The notes under the pieces were generated by a model. The model was not told the DNA's origin, made no database searches, and saw only the letters and a program-made list of their open reading frames with translations. Position numbers and translations under genes: made by a program. Below are positions 41,137 through 51,109 of a DNA stretch of 64,000 bases, piece after piece; the first letter of the stretch is position 1, and every line of letters begins with the position of its first letter. This DNA comes from JANMJD01 sp963828405 (GTDB lineage: Bacteria; Actinomycetota; Acidimicrobiia; Acidimicrobiales; Ilumatobacteraceae). The stretch spans positions 2,976,001-3,040,000 of the forward strand of contig CAWHEG010000031.1 in assembly GCA_963828405.1 (NCBI GenBank), given 5' to 3'.

Positions 41137-41145
41137 AGACCGTTC

Positions 41146-41301
41146 ATGATCACTACCGGACTCATCCTTCTCCTCCTCGGCATGGTGTTGGCCATCCCTC
41201 TCCTGTGGACGGCCGGTGTCGTCGTGCTGATCGTCGGAGTCGTGCTGTTGCTCGTCGGCCGGTCCGGGCGTCAGATCGGTGGGCGCACTCACTACTGGTG
41301 A
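41146..41301 (+). CDS. Small two-helix membrane protein, DUF6131-like
   Basis: A 51-residue protein made almost entirely of two hydrophobic helices (about residues 2-18 and 22-39), followed by a GRSGRQIGGRTHYW tail that is characteristic of the DUF6131 family in actinobacteria. Function is unknown. The ATG at 41146 is chosen over the earlier in-frame start because the hydrophobic family domain begins there and a SigF-type promoter ends just upstream. This suggests general-stress control, possibly by the neighbouring sigma factor. Confidence 0.75.
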   Translation: MITTGLILLLLGMVLAIPLLWTAGVVVLIVGVVLLLVGRSGRQIGGRTHYW

Positions 41302-41443
41302 TGAGCGCACCTTGCCGCTCGGGCCGCTGCTCATGGGCGGTTGACGGGCAAGCCGCAGAACCGTCCGCGCCGCGATGTGGCGGACTCCTCCCCATCGGGC
41401 ACGAGCAACGTCACCTGATCGGTTTCTGCCGGTCGGTCTCCGG

Positions 41444-42196
41444 TCAGGACGGGTGAGTCGGGTCCTCGACGGCGTAGCGATTCAGCTCGGCGAGGCTGGT
41501 GGCGATCAACCGACCGACGTGCACCTGGCTCGTGCCGATCCGTGCGGCGATCTCCGTCTGCGTCAGGCCGTCGAAGAACCGCATCTGCAGGACCCTTCGC
41601 TGTCGCACGGGCAGACGATCCAGCAGCGAGGAGAGCACCTGACGATCGAGGACATCGTCGAACGTCGCCTCGGTGGAAACCACCCAGGTGGAATCCGTGG
41701 TGTCGAGTGTGCGGGTGCGGTAGGCCTGCCCCGCTTCGAGCGCGTCGATCACCGAGTCGGTCGGGAGACCCATCCGGGACGCGATCTCCGATACCCGTGG
41801 CGAGCGTCCGAGCTCCAGCGAGAGGTCGTCGTAGGCCGTGGCCACGGCGACCCGTCGGTCCTTCGCGCTGCGCGGGACGTGGACACCCCAGGTGCGGTCG
41901 CGGAAGTGGCGGCGGAGCTCGCCCATGATCGTCGGCGTCGCGTACACCCCGAACGGCAGGTTCCGGTCCGGATCGAAACGATCGATCGCCTTCAGCAGAC
42001 CGATCCGGGCCTCCTGGACGAGATCGTCGAACGGCTCGCCGCGATTGGAGAATCGGTGGGCGCCCCGAGTTGCCAGCCACTCGGCCCGGGCTGCGATCTC
42101 GTCTCGGAGACGCTGGTCCCGCGATACCGAGTAACGGCCGAGCGCCTCTCGGAGCCAATCTTCCTCGGCACCAGAACTGGGGATCTCTGGCTTCAT
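41444..42196 (-). CDS. sigF: RNA polymerase sigma factor, SigB/SigF family
   Basis: A 250-residue group 3 sigma factor of the SigB/SigF/SigG family. Region 2 has FDDLVQEARIGLLKAIDRFDP and TIMGELRRHFRDRTW, the classic SigF segment. Region 3 has LGRSPRVSEIASRMGL, and region 4 LPVRQRRVLQMRFFDGLTQTEIAARIG with the helix-turn-helix. The gene overlaps the upstream anti-sigma gene by 4 bases, the standard rsbW-sigF arrangement. It would direct a stress or stationary-phase regulon. No anti-anti-sigma gene is seen nearby. Confidence 0.93.
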   Translation of the reverse strand: MKPEIPSSGAEEDWLREALGRYSVSRDQRLRDEIAARAEWLATRGAHRFSNRGEPFDDLVQEARIGLLKAIDRFDPDRNLPFGVYATPTIMGELRRHFRDRTWGVHVPRSAKDRRVAVATAYDDLSLELGRSPRVSEIASRMGLPTDSVIDALEAGQAYRTRTLDTTDSTWVVSTEATFDDVLDRQVLSSLLDRLPVRQRRVLQMRFFDGLTQTEIAARIGTSQVHVGRLIATSLAELNRYAVEDPTHPS

Positions 42197-42609
42197 CCCA
42201 GGGTCGGGTCCATGACTGCCGCCCAGATGTGCGCCTCCTCGTCGACCAACTCGATGCCGTGCTCATCGGTCACGTCGGCCAGCACCGTCCGCGCGAGCAG
42301 CAGATCGGGATGCCCGGGATCGAACGCGGCCGCGCTGGTGCGGGCACGCACGTTGAACGAGCGTCCAGCGATCTCGAGCCGCACATCGATCGGCGCGCCG
42401 CCCCCGTGGTCGATCAGCGCGATCAACACCTCGCTGACCGCAACCTTGATCTTCTCGATCTCGTCGACGGTGAACCCGGCGAGAGTTGCCATTCCACTCG
42501 CCGCCAGACGCAGTACCTGGGACAGGGCCGGGTCGGGCGGGACCCGAACTTCGACCGGACCGATCGGCGCTTCACCCACCGGTAGATCGTGCTCCACCGA
42601 TTGCGTCAC
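42193..42609 (-). CDS. rsbW: Anti-sigma factor, RsbW-type ATPase
   Basis: A protein of about 138 residues with a GHKL/HATPase_c-like fold of the RsbW type, which binds and inhibits SigF until released by an anti-anti-sigma factor. The N-box is EIEKIKVAVSEVLIALIDHGGG, where the usual Asn is replaced (LIALIDHG), so kinase activity is uncertain. GTG 42609 with GGGGAGAT upstream is chosen; a second GTG 12 bases downstream (VEHDLP) is possible because TACCGT overlaps the first. The gene is cotranscribed with sigF. Confidence 0.8.
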   Translation of the reverse strand: MTQSVEHDLPVGEAPIGPVEVRVPPDPALSQVLRLAASGMATLAGFTVDEIEKIKVAVSEVLIALIDHGGGAPIDVRLEIAGRSFNVRARTSAAAFDPGHPDLLLARTVLADVTDEHGIELVDEEAHIWAAVMDPTLG

Positions 42610-42749
42610 GGTATCTCCCCTCGGTCCTTGTCGGACCAGTCTGCCCGCTGCAGGTGGCCGGCAGGCATTGCCGCACGGACGCGGCACCCGGCATCGCCAC
42701 CCCGGGTATGAGACGATGGCCAACCGGGTACACGAGACGCCGAGGATCG

Positions 42750-42926
42750 ATGACGATGAACGACGAGAGACAACAACCGAGAGTCGGGTTCATCCGGGGG
42801 CTGCTGGCGGTCGTGCGGGCGACGGCCCACGCCGCCGGCACGATGCTCGGCCTGTTCGGGCGCGCCCTGGCCGCTGTCACACGCCGCTCACGACGCAAAC
42901 CGGGCGACGGAACTCCGCACAGCTGA
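42750..42926 (+). CDS. Small basic hypothetical protein
   Basis: A 58-residue protein with an acidic-polar start, a hydrophobic central stretch (about residues 13-45: FIRGLLAVV, then GTMLGLFGRALAAV) and a strongly basic tail (TRRSRRKPG). It may associate with membranes as an amphipathic helix. It is divergent from rsbW-sigF; GGGTAT and GGGTAC sequences at 42704 and 42726 resemble SigF -10 elements but lack a clear -35. A GAGG precedes the ATG. No family recognised. Confidence 0.45.
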   Translation: MTMNDERQQPRVGFIRGLLAVVRATAHAAGTMLGLFGRALAAVTRRSRRKPGDGTPHS

Positions 42927-42998
42927 CGGGTGAGCCCGCCCCCCCGTTACGACTCTCAGCCATCCACGTCACGATCGATGGGATCAACGCCCCGCGCC

Positions 42999-44156
42999 TC
43001 ATGTGACGGCGACGGCCAGCAGACCCACCGCGGCCGACGCCACCACCCAGGTGCCGATGGCCGTGTTGTCGGACGGCGACCAGCGGTGGCGCATCGGTCG
43101 TTCGACGAGACGGTTGAGCAGCACCGCTACGGCCAGGCTGGCGGCGATGCGGATCACGCACAACAGCCAGGTCTGCCAGCCCCCGCCGTCGAGCCGCAGG
43201 CGATCGGCGCGCAGCGTCAGGATGATCGGCCAGTGGACGAGGTACAGCGCGTAGCTCAACCGTCCCAGCCCGACCAGCGGGGCCCAGGCCAGCCGTCGGG
43301 CCAGCGAACCGCCGGTCAGCGTCGCCGAGATCACCGCCACGTGGACGATCGAGAGCAGCGCGAAGCCGCCTGCCTGCACCCACGGCTGGTCCTCGTCGCC
43401 CCCGATGAACACGCCGATCGTCGCCGCCAGTCCGACCCATCCGAGAACGGTGAGCGGTACACGGTGTCGGACGAACGCCTGGCGCCCCAGGCGGTGGAAG
43501 GCGACGGCCAGCAGGCAACCGGCAGCCAGCTCGGCAGCGCGTACGTCGGTGCCGAACATCTCCCGCAGGTGGTTGCGGTGCAGGGCGAAGGCGGTGGCCA
43601 GCGAGGCCACCCACACGGCGGCGAACAGCAGCGTCAACCGGGGCGCCGCCTTCGCCGGGTGGCGTCGCAGGACGAGGAAGACGAGAAGCATCGCCGCGTA
43701 GAACTGCTCCTCGACGCCGAGCGACCAGTAGGGGCCGAGCGGCCCGAGCACCCGGAGGACCTGGTCGGCCGGCAGGGCGATGACGTGCCAGTTCATCACG
43801 TTGAGCGCCGCGGCGACCCCGTCGGCGGCCCGCATCCCCTTGCCCCAACCGGCCCACGGTGTCAGGGTGAACAGCACGGCGGCGACGGTGACGACGAGGG
43901 CGGCCGGAGCGAGGCGCTTGACCCGCCGGGCCCAGAACGCCCCGAGATCGACCGTCGAGCTGCGGCCCAGTTCGGCGAGCAGCAGCGAGCAGATCAGGAA
44001 CCCCGAGAGGGTGAAGAAGCTCGACACCCCGAGGAAACCACCGGTGACCACGTCGGGCAGGGCATGGAACATCAGCACCCCGCCCACGGCGACGGCGCGC
44101 AGGCCGTCCAGCGCCGGAATGTACCCGAGGCCCGACCGGCCCTGTGGAGTCGTCAC
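42999..44156 (-). CDS. Acyltransferase 3 family membrane protein
   Basis: A 385-residue integral membrane O-acyltransferase of the OafA/acyltransferase-3 family, which moves acetyl or other acyl groups onto envelope glycans. The entry YIPALDGLRAVAVGGVLMFH carries the family's R and H. FWARRVKRLAPAALV and YWSLGVEEQFY are hallmark segments, and LVERPMRHRW lies at the C-terminus. About ten helices are visible. GTG 44156 is chosen because TACCGT lies 10 bases upstream; GTG 44168 is an alternative. No SGNH domain is attached. Confidence 0.9.
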   Translation of the reverse strand: MTTPQGRSGLGYIPALDGLRAVAVGGVLMFHALPDVVTGGFLGVSSFFTLSGFLICSLLLAELGRSSTVDLGAFWARRVKRLAPAALVVTVAAVLFTLTPWAGWGKGMRAADGVAAALNVMNWHVIALPADQVLRVLGPLGPYWSLGVEEQFYAAMLLVFLVLRRHPAKAAPRLTLLFAAVWVASLATAFALHRNHLREMFGTDVRAAELAAGCLLAVAFHRLGRQAFVRHRVPLTVLGWVGLAATIGVFIGGDEDQPWVQAGGFALLSIVHVAVISATLTGGSLARRLAWAPLVGLGRLSYALYLVHWPIILTLRADRLRLDGGGWQTWLLCVIRIAASLAVAVLLNRLVERPMRHRWSPSDNTAIGTWVVASAAVGLLAVAVT

Positions 44157-44166
44157 GATCCGCTGC

Positions 44167-44172
44167 ACGGTA
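44167..44172 (-). promoter_or_regulatory. -10-like TACCGT before the acyltransferase gene
   Basis: TACCGT on the minus strand lies 10 bases before GTG 44156 and overlaps the alternative GTG 44168. Confidence 0.4.
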
Positions 44173-44237
44173 GCAAGCCCGCCCCGGCGGGCCGGGTACC
44201 CGCACCGGGCACTGATGGCCTGACCAGGGCCGGGGCG

Positions 44238-44243
44238 TAGTCT
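44238..44243 (+). promoter_or_regulatory. -10-like TAGTCT, leaderless promoter
   Basis: TAGTCT lies 8 bases before GTG 44252, facing the divergent acyltransferase. Confidence 0.5.
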
Positions 44244-44251
44244 GCCCACCC

Positions 44252-46044
44252 GTGGCGCCCGACAACCGACGACGTCCCGGCGCACTCCCGGCACTCGTGC
44301 GGACCGTGCCGCCGGCCGTGGTCGAGGCCTGCGCCGGACTGCTCGCCCTCGTCCTGCTCATCGGTCGCAACCCCCTCGACCTGCGCTCCCGCTGGCTCGG
44401 TGATCTCGACACGAAGTACTACGGGTGGCTGGCCTGGCGGATCGCCCACCTCGACGGCCCGGCGCTGCACCTCGGTGGCGTCGTGCACCCGGCCGGGCTG
44501 GAGCTCGGGCTGCTCGACGGGTTGGCACCGATCAGCGCCGCGGGTCTGCTCGTGCGCCTGTTCGGCCGGTACCCCGGGCTGAACCTCGTGGTCCTCGGCG
44601 GCATCGCCGGGAACTACCTCGCAGCGCGCCGCCTGGCCGGCGTGATGGGCAGCCGGGGGGTCGCCCGCGCCCTGTGCGCCCTTGCCTTCGCGGCCGCCCC
44701 GCTGCTGTCGTCCCCGGCGTCGTCGTTCCCCTCGCTGCTCTGGGCGTTCACCACGCCGCTCCTCCTCGCCGAGGTCGTCATGGTGGCGCGTGGTGACCGT
44801 CCCGCCCGCTGGTGGGCGATCGCCGGCCTCCTCGTCGGCGCCTACCTGTGTTCGATCTACCATCTCGTGTTCGGCGGGTCGGCCGCGCTGATCGTCGCCC
44901 TGTGCTGGCCCGACTCGGCGTTCCGCAGGCGATCCGGCGCTCGGGCCGGGGTCATCGGCCTGCTCGTCGCCCTCGTGGCGCTCACCCCGTTCGGGGTGGC
45001 CCGCCTGCGGTACACGGCCGACGAGCGCGCCGCCGGGGCCACGAGTGGGGCGCTGCTGGCCGACGCCCGGACGTTCAGCGCCGACGTCATCGACATCGCC
45101 GTGCTCCCCGCGCCGCTGCGCGAAGGACCGCGGATCTCGCTCGGCCTCGACGATCGACCGCTCGAGCGCTACCGCCAGGCCGGGATCGGCTGGGCGCTGC
45201 TGGGTGGTATCCCGTTCGCCTGGTGGGCTTCGTCGCCGGCCCGCCCCGGGCCGTGGCACCCGGGACCGCGCCGTCGTCTCCTTGACGATCGCCGCCGCCG
45301 TCCTCTGGCTGGCCTCGCTCGGGCCGGGCCTGGTCGTGGCCGGGCACCGGCCACTGGGCGACGCCGACTGGCTGGCGTACCGGGCGCTGCTCGCCGTTCC
45401 GGGCCTCGGCGCCCTGCGGGCCCCGTACCGGGCGGCGATCCCCCTGGCCGCCGTGGCCGTGGCGCTGCTCGCCCTCGCACTGGCCCACCCGGCGTCGGTG
45501 CCGAGCGCGGCGCCGCACGCTCGTCGTGGTCGCCGTGCTCGTCGCCCTGTCGTGGTGGCCGCAACTCCCGACGAGCCGCGCCGAGGTCCCACCGGGCCTG
45601 CGCCCGGCGCTGGAGGCGATCGCCGCGACCCCGGCAGCCGACGACGCGGCGATCATGGTCGTGCCCTTCACCTGCGCGTTCGACGACCTCGACACGATGA
45701 ACTGGCAGATCGTCCACCACCACCCGATGGTCATCTGCGGCGTGAGCACCTCGGCAACCCGCTGGCACACGCGGGCCGCCTCGTGGTTCACCGTGGAGGG
45801 GTTCGCGGCGACCCGTTGCACTCCCGAGATCGACGTGTTGGGTCGAACGGGCCGCTTCCCGGCCTCGACGCGCCTCGATGCCGCCGGGATCGAGCAGTTG
45901 CGCGGCGAGTTCGGTGTGCGCTGGATCGTCTTCGACCGCGGCCGGGCCACGGGATGCGCGACGGCGGCGGCGACCCTCGGGGCCCTCGAGGGCCACCCGG
46001 TGATGGCCGACGACGGCCGCTTCGTGCTCTTCGACCTGGGCTGA
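44252..46044 (+). CDS. GT-C-type membrane glycosyltransferase, frame broken twice
   Basis: The reading frame changes near 45250 and again near 45515, each time consistent with one extra base; the 1793-base span then equals 597 codons plus two. The first part has a GT-C start: DLDTKYYGWLAWRIAHLDGP, then about eight helices. The middle has VVSLTIAAAVLWLASLGPG and the last part a soluble tail (TCAFDDLDTMNWQIVHHHP onward) ending FVLFDLG. Substrate unknown; the acidic loop suggests a polyprenyl-phosphate sugar donor. It may be intact in the organism with errors in this sequence, or a recent pseudogene. Confidence 0.6.
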
Positions 46045-46090
46045 CGGCCGTGGCCGGCCGGGGAACCCCGCTGCGGTCCCGACGGGTCGG

Positions 46091-46096
46091 TAGTCT
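46091..46096 (+). promoter_or_regulatory. -10-like TAGTCT, leaderless promoter of ppm1
   Basis: TAGTCT lies 8 bases before GTG 46105. Confidence 0.5.
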
Positions 46097-46104
46097 CGCC
46101 TCCC

Positions 46105-46842
46105 GTGCGTTGCGTCGTCGTGCTCCCCACCTACGAAGAGGCGGAGAACATCGTGCGGATGCTGCGGGCCCTGAGGGATTCGTGCCCCGCCGCCGCCATC
46201 CTGGTCGTCGACGACAACAGCCCGGACGGAACCGGCAAGCTCGCCGAGGGCGTGGCCGGCGAGCTCGGCGGGATCACGGTGCTCCATCGTGCCGGCAAGG
46301 AGGGCCTCGGGGCCGCGTACCGCCACGGCTTCACCGTCGCCCTCGCCGACGGATACGAGGCGATCGTGACGATGGATGCCGACTTCTCGCACGATCCCGC
46401 CGAGATCCCGGCGATGGTCGCCCGCATCGAGGGGGGCGCCGACGCCGTGATCGGCTCGCGCTACGTGCCGGGGGGCGGCACGCGCAACTGGCCGCTCCAC
46501 CGACGCCTGCTCTCCCGGTGGGGGAACCGCTACACCGCCGGGATCCTCCGTCTCGGGATCCGTGACTGCACGTCGGGGTTCCGCGTCTACCGCTCCACGG
46601 CGCTGGCCGCCATCGACGCCTCGACGACGACCGCCGACGGGTACGCGTTCCTCAGCGAGCTCGTCCGGCGCCTGGTCCGGGGTGGTCTGCGCGTCGAGGA
46701 ACACCCGATCACCTTCGTCGATCGTGAGTTCGGCACGTCCAAGATGTCGGGGCCGATCATCCGCGAGTCGATGATGCTCGTCACCCGCTGGGGTCTGCGC
46801 GACCTCGGACGGGCGATGACGCGTCGGCTTCGTCGGCGCTGA
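46105..46842 (+). CDS. ppm1: Polyprenol monophosphomannose synthase
   Basis: A 245-residue GT2 enzyme of the dolichol/polyprenol-phosphate mannose synthase type, which transfers mannose from GDP-mannose to polyprenyl phosphate. VVLPTYEEAENI opens the GT-A fold, VVDDNSPDGTG carries the first Asp pair, MDADFSHDP the DxD metal motif, and IGSRYVPGGGTRNWP the acceptor loop. There is no membrane domain, as in the catalytic domain of mycobacterial Ppm1. Its product could serve the PIG-V-like enzyme and GT-C proteins nearby. Its 3' end overlaps the convergent aftD. Confidence 0.9.
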   Translation: MRCVVVLPTYEEAENIVRMLRALRDSCPAAAILVVDDNSPDGTGKLAEGVAGELGGITVLHRAGKEGLGAAYRHGFTVALADGYEAIVTMDADFSHDPAEIPAMVARIEGGADAVIGSRYVPGGGTRNWPLHRRLLSRWGNRYTAGILRLGIRDCTSGFRVYRSTALAAIDASTTTADGYAFLSELVRRLVRGGLRVEEHPITFVDREFGTSKMSGPIIRESMMLVTRWGLRDLGRAMTRRLRRR

Positions 46843-49800
46843 CGCCGGGCGCGAGCAGGCGACCGCGACGAGCACGATGGCGAGGATCGCCCAGCCGTGG
46901 GCGGATTCGATGTTGCGCACCCAGCCGTAGCCGGGCAGCGGGTGCAGCCGACGGAGACGGTGGATGTACCAGGCGGCGAGGCCGACGACCAGGCCGGTCC
47001 CCAACAGCCCGATCGAGCCACGGCGGCCGTTCACCCATGCGGCACCGGTGATGATCCCGGCGGCGACCCCCCAGCCCGGGCCGATCACCAGGCCCGCCGC
47101 CAGCACGGCTCCGACCACCTCGGCAATGCCGAGACGACCGATGAGGGCGGAGCCGAGCACGTCGGGATGGTGGGGCTCGAGGAGACCGGCGGCGGGCGCG
47201 TCGCGCCAGGCGCCGGCCGAGCGGCTGGACAACACGACGACCAGCAGGGCGAGGAGCACCGCGCCGATCGAGATCAGCATCCCGGGCCAGATCATCCGCT
47301 GCGGCGTCCACCGTGCCGTGAACTGGCGAGGTTCGTTCGAGGGTGTCAACAACCAGCCGTTGAAGCCGCCGTCGACCACCTGGGGCGGGCCGAGCACCGT
47401 GCCATCGAGACCCTCGGCCTCCCATCCCTCGTTCCAGCCCTCGCCGAGCACGAGCCAGCAGCCGCTGGGACAGGCCCCCACCTCGACCGTGCGCGCCGTG
47501 CGGGTTCGCGAGAGCACCCGGGCTGTGGGCTGAGCGGCCGGTGGCGCAGCGGGAGTCGAGGGCTGCAGGACGACCTGGTCGACCTGCCAGCCGGTGGCCG
47601 CCCCCGGGGCGGTGCCGACGCGGTGTGGGCCGGCGGTGAAGCCGACGGCCGTGCCGTTGCACCACTCGGCCGTCGCAGGGGCGCCCGAGAGCAGCGCGGC
47701 GACATCGCCGCTCAGGCGCAGCGGGACGGGCAGTCCGTCGATCGTCAGCAGGTCGCTGCGGCAGTCGGTGGCCACGACCTCCGGCAGCGCCGTCGGCGAC
47801 AGGCCCGCCACGACGACCTCGCCGACGGCGATCGGGAGGAGCACGGCCTCGCCGGTGCGGGAATCGGTCGAGAACCGTTGCTCCACCTCCTCGAAACGCA
47901 CCGTGAGCCGGTCGCCGGTCAACGCCTCGAAGGTCAGCGACGTGGTGCCGTCGGCCGTGGGGGCGGGCACGTCGACGCGGCGATCGATGCCGCTCATCGA
48001 CACCGTGACCACGGTCGGGCGGCCGTGCCCGGCATCGTCGGCGAGGCGTAGGTCGACGTGGTCAACCGTGGCGGGCGCCGGCAACGGCACGGTCACCGAG
48101 GCCCCGACGCTCCCGTCGACCGGGGTGATCCACTCTGTCGCCGGATCGCCGTCGAAGGCCGCCCAGCCGCCGCTGGCGGGCCGACCGATCGCGTGCGCGC
48201 TGGCGACGGCCATCGCCGGCACACCGAGCAGGGCGCGGAGCTGCTCGTCGGACAGCCGCGGGTCGAGCCGGACGGCGGCCGAGCCGGTGAGCGTGTAGCC
48301 GGCGGGGAGGGTGAACTCGCGCTGCAGGGTCTGCTCGGGATCGTCACGCCAGCGGTCTGCGGGATCGGCCCTCCAGCGGGTGAGCACGACCGCCAGGCGA
48401 TCGGGCGTGGCGCCGAGGCGAGTGGGCAGGTGGACGACCTCGGGGGCGCCGGCGGCGCCGGCCAGGCCCACCTCGGCGAAGCCCACCGGACCGAGGCCCG
48501 GGTACGACAGGCGTCGGCCGGTGCTGCCGGCGGTGATCGTGATGTCGATCGGCCCGACCGGGGGCGACTCGAAGACGATCTCCTGGCCCTCCGGCCGGCG
48601 TGAGCGTTCGTCGAGGGTGACGTCGGCCGACCCCTCGGCGGTGCGCACCCGGACGCGGGTGATCCAACGGGTCGCGGCGACGTCCTGGGGTTGGACCAGG
48701 GTGATCGCCGACACCGGTCCGGTCCCTGCCGGCTCGATCCGCAGACGTTCGCCGAGCACCTCGGCCCGGTCGCCGACGAGCCAGGCCGTGGACAGGTCGC
48801 CGTCGACGGCGTTGCCGGCCCGGTCCTCGGGCCGGTACGTGCTCGGCTCGCCGTACGACGTGGCGCTCGCCCGGATGCCCGAACCGCTGACCGCCCGGGT
48901 CTGGTCCTCGAGCCGCTCGGTGGCGAAGACGTCGAGCCGGTGGTCGGCGGGGTCCGTGCGCAACACGGCGTCGTCGCTGCCGTCCTCGGTGAACCCGACG
49001 GCGTCACGCGATCCCCGCCACTCGTGGGCCTGGCGGCGGTTCGAGTCGGTCAGCACGACCAGCGAGGCACGGTCGACGGCGCCGGTCAACTCCCCGTCGT
49101 CGAGTGAGCCGGCGTAGCGCAGCAGCTCCGAACCGTCGATCAGGCCGGCGCCGGCGGCGTCGACCACCCCGGCGCCGCTGCCGACGAGCACCACCTCGGT
49201 GGCCTTGGCCCGCACGATGGGCTGGGGGGCGTCGACCGCGTGGAGCACGGCTGGCGGGATCGGGTCGTCGGCGTGGGGATCGTCGGACTGCGGATCCACG
49301 TAGGCGACGGGCGGCTCGTTGGGCACGGCCCGTCCGAACCCGGTGGCCGCGCCGATGCCCGGCGCCGATCCGACGACGGCCTCGACCACCGCCGGGCGTC
49401 GCGACCCGAAGCGCTCGAACGCCAGGTCACCGGTGACGAGCACCTGGTCGGCTCCGAGCAACCGGCTGACCGGGGCGAGGGAGCGCGGGTCGAGCACTCC
49501 GTCCTGGAGGCGGTCGTCGAGCGCGTAGAGGAGGTCCATCGCCGCCGGACTGCCCGAGGGCACGAGGTCGCGGGTGATCACCCCGCGGTCGGTGATTGCC
49601 GGCAGGAGCGGGTCGACGAGCGTGCCCCAGCGGTGGACCCCGAACTCGGAGCCCGGGATCTGGAGCACGCGGTACCCGTCGGGGAGGCCGTCGAGGGTGG
49701 CGCCCGCCTCCGTCCACGCCGGGGGGATGTCGGCGCTGCGCGACTGCGAGGCGCTGACCAGTTCACCGCGCCACAGCCCGGGAAGGTTGGCCACGGCCAG

Positions 49801-51084
49801 GAAGGCGACACAGATGGCCATGTCGGGAGCGGTCAGGGCGCTGAAGCGGGCCGAGCGCCTGCGCAACCGGACCATCACCGCCCATCCGTCGGCCAACGCC
49901 CCCGCCCCCAGGGCCAGGCCGATGAGCAGGTTGGGGATCGCCCGGGTCGAGCTGCGCAACGCCAGGGCGAGGCCCGACTCCGGCGACGAGGCGAGCCGGG
50001 AGAACAGCGGCGAGGCATGGGCGATCGGATGCACGCCGACGCCGATGACGAGGCCGGCGAGCATCGTCCAGGCGGCGAAGCGGCGGGCCCGCCAGCGCAC
50101 GAGCACGAGTCCGGCGCAGGCGGCGACGACGATGCCGAACGAGGTGAGCACCGACCACGAGGAGACCTGGTACCACGTCGCCGACGCCGTCAGCTGCCCC
50201 GTGCGGTCGCCCACGTAGTTCAGCCAGTAGCCCAGACCGCGCAACACCTCCGATCCGTTGGAGGTGAACGACACGGCGTCGACGGTCTCGGTGAAGGCGA
50301 GCACGTCGGCCCCGTACCGACCCTGCACCACCAGGCCCCCGATCCACCATGCCGTCGCCGGCAGGCAGAACATCGCCGTGCGCGTGACGAAGCCGCCGAT
50401 CTGCCGCCACGACACGGTGCGGCGCAGGCCCGTGTCGAGCAGCCACAGCAGCGGCGCCGGGGTGATCATGACGATCGCCGTGGCGTTCAACCCGCTGGCG
50501 GACACCACGACCAGGGCGATCAGCGCCGGGATGCGCCAGCGCCCGGCGCGCGTCCGCACCCCGCCTCGCGACCTTCCGCCCGTCCATCCGACGACCAGGC
50601 CGAGGATCCAGGGCAGCGCCGCCCAGCTGGGGAGCTGGCCGCTGGTCCGGGCGACGTAGGGCAGGATGAACGGCGACAGCCCGTACACCAGCGCCGCCGC
50701 CAGCGCGGCGTGGGGACCGAGCCCCACCCGGCGGGCACACCAGCGCATGCCGGTCGCCGCGGCGAAGATCAGGGTGCCGATCCACAGCCGGTGGGCCACC
50801 CAGTCGGGGACGCCGAGGTGCTCGAACACCCAGAACCATGGGCCCATCGGCCAGAGGTAACCGACGGCCTGGTGGGGGACCCAGCCGCCGAACTGGCGGG
50901 TGTCCCACATCCACGGTGCGTCGGCGAGCAGGCGCGTCGGATCGAGGTAGAGGTAGAGCTTGGTGTCGGAGGGCATCCTCCCGGCGGCCGAGCGCAACGG
51001 CCCGAGGTACGAGACGAGGGCGAGCAGACCGGTCTGCCAGGTGGTCGGGCCTGGCCTCACCCGCTGTGCCAGGCCGTGGATCAT
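46781..51084 (-). CDS. aftD: AftD arabinofuranosyltransferase (3' end uncertain)
   Basis: A GT-C protein of about 1430 residues of the AftD/DUF3367 family. The first loop has PSDTKLYLYLDPTRLLADAP with the family's acidic residues, followed by about a dozen helices, a periplasmic region with discoidin-like modules (GNAVDGDLSTAWLVGD and AFDGDPATEWITP), and terminal helices ending HGWAILAIVLVAVACS. No stop follows in this frame until 45169, antisense to ppm1 and its neighbour, which is implausible. An indel near 46850 is suspected; a stop in another frame at 46781 is taken as the end. GAGGAG precedes the ATG. It follows the mannosyltransferase gene by 25 bases. Confidence 0.75.
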
Positions 51085-51109
51085 CGCCGCACGCTCCTCG
51101 TCGGCCCGG

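Noticed and set aside
42704..42731. SigF promoters upstream of the 58-residue gene
   Set aside because: Two GGGTA hexamers are present but no GTTT element at proper spacing, so they were not listed as promoters.
45169..46780. Extension of aftD to a 1971-residue protein
   Set aside because: The extra sequence is antisense to ppm1 and its neighbour and has the composition of a shadow frame.
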